DNA from: G039029935 sp039029935
Lineage (GTDB): Bacteria > Chloroflexota > Anaerolineae > Caldilineales > Caldilineaceae
Direction: 5' to 3'
Assembly: GCA_039029935.1 (NCBI GenBank)
Contig: JBCCFC010000057.1
Coordinates: forward strand, 1 to 21,077
DNA length: 21,077 nucleotides
Notes under the pieces: generated by a model
The model's input: only the letters and a program-made list of their open reading frames with translations
Told to the model about the DNA's origin: nothing
The model's database searches: none
Shown: one piece after another, positions 6,056 to 13,454 of the stretch
How positions within the stretch are numbered: the first letter of the stretch is position 1
Layout of the letters: every line of letters begins with the position of its first letter
Translations under genes and position numbers: made by a program

Positions 6056-7687
6056 TTAAAATTTAATTAAATGACTATCCAAATCCTTAACTGGCTCAAT
6101 TTCCTTCACAAACAAGGCTTCACCCTCTAAATCTCGCAGCGTGACCGTCATCAACTCACTCTCACCATCAATTTCGACTTGGCCGAAGAATTGGAGCCCG
6201 GCAGAAGGCGGTAGGTTGAATGTACCCGGTTCTGGTGCTTTGGCATAGAGTACCTGTGGGCCAAAGGTGTTGTCTAACCCGTTGGGACCAAATGTGCCTG
6301 AGTTGAGTGGTCCAGAGACAAACTCGTAGAAAGGCGCAAAGTCTGTAAACTGCGCCTTTTCTGGATCGTAGTAGTGTGCCGCGGTGTAGTGAACATCGGC
6401 TGTCAGCCAGACAACGTTGTTAATCTCGTTATATTTGATAAAACGCAGGAGGTCCATCATTTCCAACTCACGACCCACTGGCTCGCCATCACCATTTGCT
6501 AAATTTTCAAATGAATCTTTGGCAATAAAATCATCATAGACGATCAACCCAATCGGCATGTCCGAGGCAATCACTTTCCATGTTGCGTTTGAAGCCAGCA
6601 GTTCTTGTTTGAGCCAGCGAATCTGTTCGCGTCCCAAGAAATCAGTTTCCTCACTGCGTTCAGTTTGGCTGTTGGCGCCGTTATCGGCACGATATGAGCG
6701 CATGTCAATCACAAAAACATCCAGTGATGGGCCGTAGTTGATGGTGCGGAAGATGCGTTCACGGTCGATGCCATTGCTGCGGATTGGGCAATACTCCATG
6801 AATGCCTGCTTACCACGTGCCGCCAACAGTGCGGCACTCTTGACAGTATAGCGGTCGTCGCTGATTAACATCTCGTTTGGATACCAGTTGTTAACAACTT
6901 CGTGATCATCCCACTGGACAATGCTGGGCACAATGGCGTTGAATTCACGCACGTTTTCATCGAGCAAGTTGTAGGCAAAGTTGCCACGAAACTCGGCCAA
7001 TGTCTCTGCAACTTTGGCTTTTCCCTCGGTCAGCACATTATGCCAAACCGTACCATCTGCCAACTCTATTTCTGCATTGTTGATGGGGTTATCAGCGTAG
7101 ATGGTGTCGCCACTGTGGATAAAAAAGTCTGGCTCCAAACTTGCCATCTGCTTGTAAATCTTCATGCCACCCCAATCTGGGTTGATACCCCATCCCTGTC
7201 CGGCGGTGTCACCAGACCAGAGAAACGAGATGTTGCGTCTGCCGGATGGTGCTGTGCGCAAGTGGCCGATAGCTGGCTCGCCAATAACGGTGACATCTTC
7301 TAGGCTCTGGAAGCTAATTCGGTAGAAAATTTCTTGATCAGTTGGTAAGTTGTCCAAGTTATATTTGGCTGTGAAATCGCTATTTTCGAGGGCAGCCGGG
7401 CCGACGATCTTGTGCGAATTCTTAAAGCTATCTGTCGTTGCCCATTCAATGTGCATTCGTGCTGGGCGATCTGTTTTGGCCCAAAGCATGGCTTGGTCAG
7501 CAAGAATATCACCGCTGGCAACGCCAAAGGGCATCTGTGGTGCATCCCCTTCTTGGGCAATGACTGCAGGTGCTTTGCGTGTACGCAACATTTCGGGGAT
7601 TAAGCCCAATGACGCCAATGCACCTGCCCCCAACGTTGCTTTGAGCACCGTGCGGCGATTCACCGTTAAACGATTTGTATAACTCAT
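6056..7687 (-). CDS. phoD: PhoD-type alkaline phosphatase/phosphodiesterase, Tat-exported
   Basis: A 543-residue PhoD-family metallophosphoesterase (N-terminal PhoD_N beta domain plus PhoD catalytic domain) that releases phosphate from phosphomono- or diesters outside the cytoplasm. The start at 7687 is preferred over an upstream in-frame ATG at 7804. It has an aagga ribosome site 9 nt upstream and begins directly with a twin-arginine signal (RR at 11-12, RRTVLKATLGAGALASLG). The upstream extension would run through a REP-like hairpin. Metal-site motifs are SFLWSGDT, FFIHSGDTIYAD, WDDHEVVNNWYP and TADVHYTAAHYYDPE. The start of the mature domain (PFGVASGDILADQAMLWAKT) is classic PhoD_N. It lies downstream of nfo on the same strand but 135 bp away. 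PhoD genes are often controlled by phosphate starvation, but I could not identify a Pho box. Confidence 0.92.
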   Translation of the reverse strand: MSYTNRLTVNRRTVLKATLGAGALASLGLIPEMLRTRKAPAVIAQEGDAPQMPFGVASGDILADQAMLWAKTDRPARMHIEWATTDSFKNSHKIVGPAALENSDFTAKYNLDNLPTDQEIFYRISFQSLEDVTVIGEPAIGHLRTAPSGRRNISFLWSGDTAGQGWGINPDWGGMKIYKQMASLEPDFFIHSGDTIYADNPINNAEIELADGTVWHNVLTEGKAKVAETLAEFRGNFAYNLLDENVREFNAIVPSIVQWDDHEVVNNWYPNEMLISDDRYTVKSAALLAARGKQAFMEYCPIRSNGIDRERIFRTINYGPSLDVFVIDMRSYRADNGANSQTERSEETDFLGREQIRWLKQELLASNATWKVIASDMPIGLIVYDDFIAKDSFENLANGDGEPVGRELEMMDLLRFIKYNEINNVVWLTADVHYTAAHYYDPEKAQFTDFAPFYEFVSGPLNSGTFGPNGLDNTFGPQVLYAKAPEPGTFNLPPSAGLQFFGQVEIDGESELMTVTLRDLEGEALFVKEIEPVKDLDSHLIKF

Positions 7688-7740
7688 AGTTTTCCATCCT
7701 TTGAACAAACATGTATGAAGAAAAACAGTTCCCTTTTTGA

Positions 7741-7777
7741 CAGATTGATTATCTGTGACGCAGGTAGCCAACCTGCG
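7741..7777. repeat. pair of REP-like palindromes between nfo and phoD
   Basis: cagattgattatctg (7741-7755; cagat/atctg stem) is followed at once by cgcaggtagccaacctgcg (7759-7777; cgcaggt/acctgcg stem). The first differs by one base from cagattggttatctg at 17283-17297 after the nSTAND gene, so both belong to one dispersed palindrome family. The pair may also act as an intercistronic terminator or mRNA stabiliser. Confidence 0.65.
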
Positions 7778-7822
7778 ATACGTTCCTTGTTTGGGGAATT
7801 TCATCCTATCCTTGGACCTAAT

Positions 7823-8716
7823 TTATGCATCGCGCAAACCAATAGGTACACGGTCAGGATCGCTAATCAGCGAGCAAAGCGTTTTCAAATTACGGACATC
7901 ATCAGCCAAATCTTCCTTTTTTGGGGTTTCCAACAACATCGCAATACCATCCCAACGGGGATCGTTGAGGATAAATCCAAAGGCATCTGAACCAATTTCG
8001 CCTTCACCGATGTGAATATGGCGATCTACACGACTGCCCAACTTGCCCTTGCTGTCGTTAAAATGCCAACACCTCACACGCTCCAGACTAATCACGTCAA
8101 TCAGTTCGGCCATCATCTCGTTATACCCCGCCCTAGTGCGGATATCATAGCCAGCAGCATAGGCATGACAGGTATCCACACAGACGCCGACACGGGATTG
8201 ATCGTCAACCAATTCGATAATCTGCTGTAATTGGGCAAAGGTATAGCCGATGATAGAGCCTGCACCAGCCATCAACTCCAGCAACGTCAGTGTCTTGGCG
8301 CACTCAGGTGTTTCCGTGTGGATGCGATTCAGACCATCTGCAATGCGCTGAATGCCCGCAGCCTCGCTGCTTTTGGTGTGCGAACCTGGGTGCATCACAA
8401 CATGATTGATGCCATAGCCATAGGCATTTTGGAGTTCCGCCTTGTGGGTCACACAACTTTTTTCCCACTGTTCTTCTTTGGGCGAGGCCAGGTTGATGAG
8501 GTAGCTGGCATGGCTGACAGCGTAATCAATGCCTTGTTTGGGCAGTTCTTCGTTCCAGCGTTGTACATCCTCTGGATTGAGTGGTGGTAGTTTCCACTGG
8601 CGGTTATTTTTGGTGAAAACCTGAACGGCATTGCTCCCGATGGATGATGCGCGGTCAAGTGCATGGCTTACGCCACCAGAGATGGACATATGTGCGCCCA
8701 GCATACATACTGACAT
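7823..8716 (-). CDS. nfo: endonuclease IV (apurinic/apyrimidinic endonuclease)
   Basis: A 297-residue TIM-barrel, tri-zinc AP endonuclease (deoxyribonuclease IV) of base-excision repair; it incises DNA 5' to abasic sites. The length matches the family. All nine zinc ligands known from E. coli Nfo have counterparts at consistent spacing: His69, His109, Glu147, Asp181, His184, His218, Asp231, His233 and Glu263. Diagnostic blocks are GAHMSISGG, VMHPGSH, VCVDTCHAYAAGYDI, HFNDSKGKLGSRVDRH and HIGEGEIG. The third block reads LELMAGAGS where most homologues have ENTAGQGS; the metal-binding Glu is kept. The start at 8716 has aagga 10 nt upstream. It is transcribed divergently from rarD. Confidence 0.95.
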   Translation of the reverse strand: MSVCMLGAHMSISGGVSHALDRASSIGSNAVQVFTKNNRQWKLPPLNPEDVQRWNEELPKQGIDYAVSHASYLINLASPKEEQWEKSCVTHKAELQNAYGYGINHVVMHPGSHTKSSEAAGIQRIADGLNRIHTETPECAKTLTLLELMAGAGSIIGYTFAQLQQIIELVDDQSRVGVCVDTCHAYAAGYDIRTRAGYNEMMAELIDVISLERVRCWHFNDSKGKLGSRVDRHIHIGEGEIGSDAFGFILNDPRWDGIAMLLETPKKEDLADDVRNLKTLCSLISDPDRVPIGLRDA

Positions 8717-8767
8717 GAAATCGTGTTCCTTACTATGGTTGAATGGCGACTTGCCATTTCGATGTAG

Positions 8768-8773
8768 TATAAT
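8768..8773 (+). promoter_or_regulatory. TATAAT -10-like box upstream of rarD
   Basis: A perfect TATAAT lies 51 nt before the rarD start, in the 108-bp region divergent with nfo. No good -35 box sits at 16-18 bp: ttgaat at 8739 is too far and ttgcca at 8751 too near. The assignment is therefore tentative. Confidence 0.3.
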
Positions 8774-8824
8774 TTATCTCTTTAACTCACTGATGGTTCA
8801 TTATAGCAAATCTGATTAGAAACC

Positions 8825-9727
8825 ATGAATTCACAAAACCAACAAAATCAAGGCATTATACTGGCCCTCACAACATTCTTGCTCTGGGGATTGCTGCCCG
8901 TTTACTGGAAATTTATCGCCCATGTCCCTGCATTGGAGATTCTGGCCCACCGTGTCATCTGGTCATTATTCTTCCTGATCATTCTACTACTCATCACACG
9001 AGATTGGGGCTGGCTTGCCCAAATTCGTCATAATCGTAGACTGCTGCTGGCATTCTGCGCATCCTCCACCGTACTCTCCATCAACTGGCTAACCTACATC
9101 TGGGCGGTCAACGCGGGCTATGTCGTTGAAACCAGCTTGGGCTACTTCATCAACCCACTCGTGAGCGTCTTCCTCGGCGTTGTCTTTCTGCATGAACAAA
9201 TCCGCTGGGGACAGTGGGTGGCGGTTGGCGTGGCAACCATCGGGGTTCTCTACCTCACCATTGGCTATGGTGCGCTCCCTTGGATTGGGTTATCACTGGC
9301 CTTCTCATTTGGCATCTATGGACTGATTCGCAAAACAGCACCGTTAAGCTCGCAACAGGGGCTAGCCTTTGAAACGACGCTCATGATCCCCTTTGCCCTC
9401 ATCTATCTAGCATGGCTGGAGATGCAAGGTGTGGGGGCATTTGGGCAAATGGACCTGAACACGAATCTGATCCTGATGGGGGCAGGCATTGTCACTGCCG
9501 TCCCATTGCTCACTTTTGCCGCCGCTGCCCGCCGTATCCCGCTTTCGATGGTCGGGTTATTTCAATACATCGCCCCGTCGATTCAATTCTTGCTCGGCAT
9601 ATACGTCTACCATGAGCCATTTACACAGACGCGCTTGATTGGCTTTAGCATAATTTGGCTGGCGTTGTGTATCTATGCGGTGGAGGGAACTATACTCCGC
9701 ACAACAAAAACAGCAAAAGGATACTAG
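8825..9727 (+). CDS. rarD: RarD-type EamA/DMT-superfamily permease
   Basis: A 300-residue integral membrane protein with about ten hydrophobic helices, made of two EamA halves. Its sequence follows RarD closely: GIILALTTFLLWGLLPVYWK at the N-terminus, then EILAHRVIWS, INWLTYIWAVNAGYVVETSLGYFINPL, PLLTFAAAARRIPLSMVGLFQYIAPS and IWLALCIYAVE. RarD proteins (originally named for chloramphenicol sensitivity) belong to the drug/metabolite transporter superfamily; their physiological substrate is poorly defined. There is no strong Shine-Dalgarno before ATG 8825. The APH-family gene starts 2 nt after its stop, so the two are almost certainly co-transcribed. Confidence 0.93.
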   Translation: MNSQNQQNQGIILALTTFLLWGLLPVYWKFIAHVPALEILAHRVIWSLFFLIILLLITRDWGWLAQIRHNRRLLLAFCASSTVLSINWLTYIWAVNAGYVVETSLGYFINPLVSVFLGVVFLHEQIRWGQWVAVGVATIGVLYLTIGYGALPWIGLSLAFSFGIYGLIRKTAPLSSQQGLAFETTLMIPFALIYLAWLEMQGVGAFGQMDLNTNLILMGAGIVTAVPLLTFAAAARRIPLSMVGLFQYIAPSIQFLLGIYVYHEPFTQTRLIGFSIIWLALCIYAVEGTILRTTKTAKGY

Positions 9728-9729
9728 AA

Positions 9730-10626
9730 ATGAATGAATCAATACATCCAACCTATCTTCAACAAATCAAACAGTTTTACCCCGATGTAACAACGGATAG
9801 TCTACGTGTCATCAGCGACGGCCTCGTTAACATTGTCGTCATCGTCAACGCAGAACGGGTCTTTCGTTTCCCAAGAAATGATGAATGGGCAATGGACCTG
9901 CTTCGGCATGAAATGCGTGTCCTTGACCTGTTGCGCAAGCATATGACACTCTCTATCCCTGATTGTGATATTGTCACCGACGATTTTGTATCATACCCTC
10001 TCGTGCAGGGTGATCCATGCTATCGTTGGGATTTGCTGCGTCTGCCGGACTATCAGCAGGATCGATTGGCAGAACAGTTGGCTGAATTTCTGACACAGAT
10101 GCACGGCATCCCCTTGGACCGCGTTCGTACTGCTGGCATTGGCGATTCCGATGTCAACCGAACGAGGGAAGTGCGGCTCAAGCTGTTTGCTGATGTACAA
10201 GCCGAACTCTATCCACATATGATGCCTTACTCCCGCGATTGGGTTGAAGCACACTTTGCGCCGTTGCTGAACGATGAACGGTTCATGGCGTACAATCCGG
10301 TGCTGATCAACGGCGACCTGTCATGCTATCATATTCTATGGGACAAGCCGACAGCGTCGCTTACAGGGATAATCGACTTTGGCACGGCGGGTATCGGTGA
10401 TCCTGCCGCTGACTATGGATGCCTCATCAACACCTATGGCGAGTCATTTCTGGCAAGAGTGGCAAAATATGATAGTGGGGTTGAGGCAACGCTTGATCGC
10501 GCCCGATTTTGGGCTGGGGCGCTGGAACTCCAATGGCTACTTGCAGGGATTCGCCAGAACGATCCTAGCTGGCACACGGCACACATCGGCAACGCTAGAG
10601 ATGTGGCTCCGATTGGAACACCATAA
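9730..10626 (+). CDS. APH-family (aminoglycoside/choline kinase-like) phosphotransferase
   Basis: A 298-residue protein-kinase-fold small-molecule phosphotransferase (APH family). The frame is open from 9655, but ATG 9730 is chosen: it has aagga about 8 nt upstream and lies just after the rarD stop. Visible motifs are the nucleotide-binding N-lobe (ISDGLVNIVVIVNAERVFRFPR), the catalytic loop NGDLSCYHILWD with Asp196, and IIDFG with metal-binding Asp216. The usual HGDxxxxN is altered to N194-G-D with His201 in place of Asn, a variant of the HGDLxxxHxL type known in some APH subgroups. The substrate cannot be predicted; resistance should not be assumed. The LLAGIRQNDPSWHTAHIG segment near the C-terminus is family-like, and the frame ends shortly after. 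Confidence 0.87.
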   Translation: MNESIHPTYLQQIKQFYPDVTTDSLRVISDGLVNIVVIVNAERVFRFPRNDEWAMDLLRHEMRVLDLLRKHMTLSIPDCDIVTDDFVSYPLVQGDPCYRWDLLRLPDYQQDRLAEQLAEFLTQMHGIPLDRVRTAGIGDSDVNRTREVRLKLFADVQAELYPHMMPYSRDWVEAHFAPLLNDERFMAYNPVLINGDLSCYHILWDKPTASLTGIIDFGTAGIGDPAADYGCLINTYGESFLARVAKYDSGVEATLDRARFWAGALELQWLLAGIRQNDPSWHTAHIGNARDVAPIGTP

Positions 10627-10650
10627 AATAGTAAATTGTTGCAGAGAAGT

Positions 10651-10675
10651 CTTCAGGCCATGATAGACCTTGAAG
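10651..10675 (+). terminator. possible weak hairpin after the APH gene
   Basis: cttca (10651-10655) can pair with tgaag (10671-10675), with extra gg/cc pairing inside. T-rich sequence (tttttt at 10692) follows only after about 16 nt, so a standard intrinsic terminator is doubtful. It lies in the 101-bp gap before the SnoaL-like gene. Confidence 0.2.
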
Positions 10676-10692
10676 AGACAAGACAAGTCAAT

Positions 10693-10714
10693 TTTTTAGC
10701 AAATTTTTAGCAAA
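10693..10714 (+). repeat. perfect 11-bp tandem duplication before the SnoaL-like gene
   Basis: tttttagcaaa occurs twice back to back (10693-10703 and 10704-10714), directly in front of the aagga ribosome site at 10716-10720. It is a likely slippage site in the 5' leader. Confidence 0.8.
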
Positions 10715-10727
10715 CAAGGATGGAAAC

Positions 10728-11111
10728 ATGACGATTGATTTACAGGCGAATAAACAGAATGCGGTTGCATTTTACAAAACCGCTTACTTGGGCAATCCAA
10801 CAGCGGCAGTCGAGAAATATGTTGGGGATGTGTACATTCAACATAATCCAGTTGTCGGCGATGGGAAACAGGCATTTATTGAGTACTTTACGCAAATGCA
10901 TGAGGAATATCCAGAGAAAAGTATCCGTTTTGTCCGTGCCGTGGCAGAAGGTGACTTGATTGCACTGCACACTCATCAGACATGGCCGGGGAATGAGCAA
11001 TATGTCACGATGGACTTTTTCCGCTTTGACGACAACGGGAAAATTGTGGAGCATTGGGATGCCATTCAAGAAGTGCCAGAGACAACGAAAAACGGCAACA
11101 CGATGTACTAA
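10728..11111 (+). CDS. SnoaL-like (NTF2-fold) protein
   Basis: A 127-residue protein of the NTF2-like/SnoaL superfamily, a cone-shaped alpha+beta barrel used for small-molecule binding or cyclase/isomerase chemistry. The typical pattern is present: QNAVAFYKTAYLGNPTAAVEKYVGDVYIQHNPVVGDGKQAFIEYF, then IRFVRAVAEGDLIALHTHQTWPG, then MDFFRFDDNGKIVEHWDAIQEVP. It resembles the subgroup annotated as SnoaL-like aldol-condensation enzymes, but no substrate can be assigned. The ribosome site aagga lies 7 nt before the ATG. It is followed 29 bp later by the sulfatase gene on the same strand, suggesting co-transcription. Confidence 0.87.
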   Translation: MTIDLQANKQNAVAFYKTAYLGNPTAAVEKYVGDVYIQHNPVVGDGKQAFIEYFTQMHEEYPEKSIRFVRAVAEGDLIALHTHQTWPGNEQYVTMDFFRFDDNGKIVEHWDAIQEVPETTKNGNTMY

Positions 11112-11140
11112 GTACTAAGTGATTGGACTACTGAGTAAAC

Positions 11141-12685
11141 ATGACTACACTGAAAAACCTAAACATTCATCAAATACTAGAAAATATCGATCCAATCTTG
11201 CCAGAAAAACCCAACTTGGTTCTGATTATCACCGACCAAGAACGCTACCCTATGCATTGGCCGGACGGGTGGGTGGATCAGCATCTGCCCCAACGGAAAC
11301 GGCTAGCCGATACGGGCATCACCTTTACCCATTGTCATACTACCACCAACATGTGTTCCCCCAGTCGCGCATCGCTCTTCACTGGCGTCTACCCATCACG
11401 GCATGGTATGTTTGAAACGCTCTCCTTCTCTGGTGAATACTCAAGTCGCGAGCGTGAGTTCCCGGCCGATTTGCCCAATCTCGCTACCATTCTGAAATCT
11501 GCGGGCTATCAAATTGCCTACAAAGGCAAGTGGCATCTCACCAAACCTGTGCGCGGTAATTATGATTGGTCAGAGGAGGATAATCAGTTTGTCGCCGAAC
11601 AGTTTGGCTTTGATGGCTGGGAGTGTCCCGATGCGGGCGGTACACGGGAGATTCGCGACAGTGGTGGCTCCGATGAAAACCCGATGTGGGATGAAACCTA
11701 TACACAGCAGGCTGAACGTTTCTTAGCGGAGGTAGACCCACACCAGCCATTTTGCCTCATTGTCTCGCTGGTGAACCCACACGATGTGTTGCTACATCCC
11801 AACAACTATGGGGTGCTTGGCCCCCATGAGAGATTTGCCAATTTAGGGATTGAACTGCCACCCAACTTTGAGCAACGGACTGATAATCTGCCCAAAGCGG
11901 TACAATCCAATATCGGGCGCGCTGAAAAATTTCTGGGTGCGCTGGATACAGAGCAGCTAAAGATCGACAATTGCAACTGGTATGCGTGGCTTCACATCCT
12001 CACAGAACTGTACATCGGTCGTGTCATCGACGCGCTTGAACAACGTGTGGTGGATGGCAATGGTACGACGCTGCGTGACACATCACTGATTGTACGCCTC
12101 TCCGATCACGGCGATATGTGCATGTCACATGGCGGGATGCGCCAGAAACCATTCAACATTTATGACGAAGTGCTGCGTGTGCCGCTGGTCTTTTCCAACC
12201 CACATCTGTTTCCAACACCACAGGAAACGAGCAGCTTGGCAGGACTAATCGACATCGTACCAACACTGGCTTCCATTGCAGGCGTTGATACATCAGGACT
12301 GGCCTTTGATGGGCAAGATTTAACAGCGGTCTTGGCTGATCCCAGCACCGAGATACGCGATGAAATCCTCTTCACCTATGATGATCAACACACGGCAGCA
12401 GGCGCATTTCTACAGACCGCCCCGCAGCCCAATCACATCCGCTGCATACGTGATTATCAGTGGAAATTTGGCCTCTACTTTGACCCAAATGGGGTTGAGC
12501 CAAATGAGTATGAGTTGTATGATTTGACGCGTGATCCGCTGGAGATGAATAATGTAGCTGATGATCCGGCGTATGCGAAGCAGAGGATAGCGTTGCAAGA
12601 GCGGCTGGATCGGCTGATGGCGTGTTATGATGCCAAGCCAGAGGACTTGCCCGATATTTTTGGTCCAAGCCAAGTAAATTCTTAG
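11141..12685 (+). CDS. formylglycine-dependent sulfatase (type I)
   Basis: A 514-residue sulfatase of the alkaline phosphatase superfamily that hydrolyses sulfate esters. The first metal-site strand is NLVLIITDQE (about residues 25-34). The sulfatase signature C72-S-P-S-R76 is followed by ASLFTGVYPSRHGMF. Cys72 would be converted to formylglycine by a separate maturase, which is not encoded in this window. Further motifs are YKGKWHL and the metal-binding block SDHGDMCMSHGGMRQKPFNIYDEVLRVPLVF. The C-terminal YELYDLTRDPLEMNNVADDP is typical of arylsulfatase/choline-sulfatase relatives. No signal peptide is seen, so a cytoplasmic location is likely. The ATG at 11141 has only a poor ribosome site. 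A 7-bp tandem (gtactaa twice, 11105-11118) spans the stop of the preceding gene. Confidence 0.92.
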   Translation: MTTLKNLNIHQILENIDPILPEKPNLVLIITDQERYPMHWPDGWVDQHLPQRKRLADTGITFTHCHTTTNMCSPSRASLFTGVYPSRHGMFETLSFSGEYSSREREFPADLPNLATILKSAGYQIAYKGKWHLTKPVRGNYDWSEEDNQFVAEQFGFDGWECPDAGGTREIRDSGGSDENPMWDETYTQQAERFLAEVDPHQPFCLIVSLVNPHDVLLHPNNYGVLGPHERFANLGIELPPNFEQRTDNLPKAVQSNIGRAEKFLGALDTEQLKIDNCNWYAWLHILTELYIGRVIDALEQRVVDGNGTTLRDTSLIVRLSDHGDMCMSHGGMRQKPFNIYDEVLRVPLVFSNPHLFPTPQETSSLAGLIDIVPTLASIAGVDTSGLAFDGQDLTAVLADPSTEIRDEILFTYDDQHTAAGAFLQTAPQPNHIRCIRDYQWKFGLYFDPNGVEPNEYELYDLTRDPLEMNNVADDPAYAKQRIALQERLDRLMACYDAKPEDLPDIFGPSQVNS

Positions 12686-12689
12686 ACAA

Positions 12690-12747
12690 AGAAGTCCAAC
12701 TTTTGGCATGACTATCAGGGTAAATACCCAACAATAGTCGGACTTCT
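12690..12747 (+). terminator. hairpin downstream of the sulfatase gene
   Basis: agaagtccaact (from 12690) pairs with agtcggacttct (ending 12747), 11 of 12 positions. A smaller inner stem, gggt/accc, lies within the loop. It starts 5 nt after the sulfatase stop. No T-run follows (taaaaac), so it may end transcription poorly or protect the 3' end of the mRNA. Confidence 0.4.
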
Positions 12748-13454
12748 AAAAACTTAGGTTGTTTGAGGTTTAGCAGGGTGGGTTTGTACGATAGCATTAG
12801 GCTTATTCTGGCAGTTTTGTAGCTACCGTCGGGAACGTGATGTCGGCTCTGACACGTTTTACTGGCGAAAGTGCAATTTTGACAGATTCGACTATTATGT
12901 TGCACATCGATTGAGAAAAGACCTTATTAAACCTCAAATACCCCAGACTTATTGGGGCTTACTTAGACAGAATACTTAGTGTAACGTTTTAATCAGGTGA
13001 GATATTGATAATTTGAGATAATAGTATATCTAATCAAAATAGAGGGGCAGTAGAGGTTTATAATAGTTCTTATCTCTTTTTCCTATTGTTAAAAATTTAT
13101 TTAATCTCGGCATATATCTTATATAGTTCTTTTGCCATCCTTATAGTATGAAATAAATTATAGCCGCTGAATAAAAACGTTTTTAAAGTGTAAGCTAGTA
13201 GATTTTTCTGCAAAAACCATATAGTAACTATATAGCTTCGTTCCGAGAAAAGTATGCTATTCTGTCAAATGTAGGATTGAGTTTGATCAAGTATTTTTAT
13301 ATAAAATGATAAAGATGGTAAATTCTATGAAAATGCCTATTCCTCCTCTTTCTGTTATCATAGCTATAGAAAGCGTTTTGTCTTTTAAATACCATTGTTT
13401 TCTTCATCGATCCAATAGACACAACTTCTCTAAATAAAAAATAAACACATAACA
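12748..13454. other. AT-rich intergenic region without a supported gene
   Basis: About 700 bp with no supported coding region. From about 12990 it becomes strikingly AT-rich with many poly-A and poly-T runs. A 70-codon open stretch on the plus strand (12767-12979) has no usable start near its beginning. A short cccca/tgggg stem occurs at 12941-12957. The region must hold the promoter of the nSTAND gene, but I could not single out a convincing -35/-10 pair. Confidence 0.6.

Noticed and set aside
6902..7303. 133-codon plus-strand ORF
   Set aside because: Shadow of the phoD coding sequence on the opposite strand.
7688..7804. 39-residue N-terminal extension of the PhoD protein
   Set aside because: It would precede the Tat signal and be encoded across a hairpin; ATG 7687 has a good ribosome site.
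9655..9729. Extended start of the APH-family gene inside rarD
   Set aside because: It overlaps the rarD coding end in another frame; ATG 9730 has a ribosome site and the family start.
12372..12905. 177-codon minus-strand ORF
   Set aside because: Mostly antisense to the end of the sulfatase gene; the protein is low in normal fold features and has no ribosome site evident.
12767..12979. Open plus-strand stretch reading YRRERDVGSDTFYWRK...
   Set aside because: It looks mildly protein-like but has no start codon near its beginning and no recognised family; perhaps a remnant, but not supportable.
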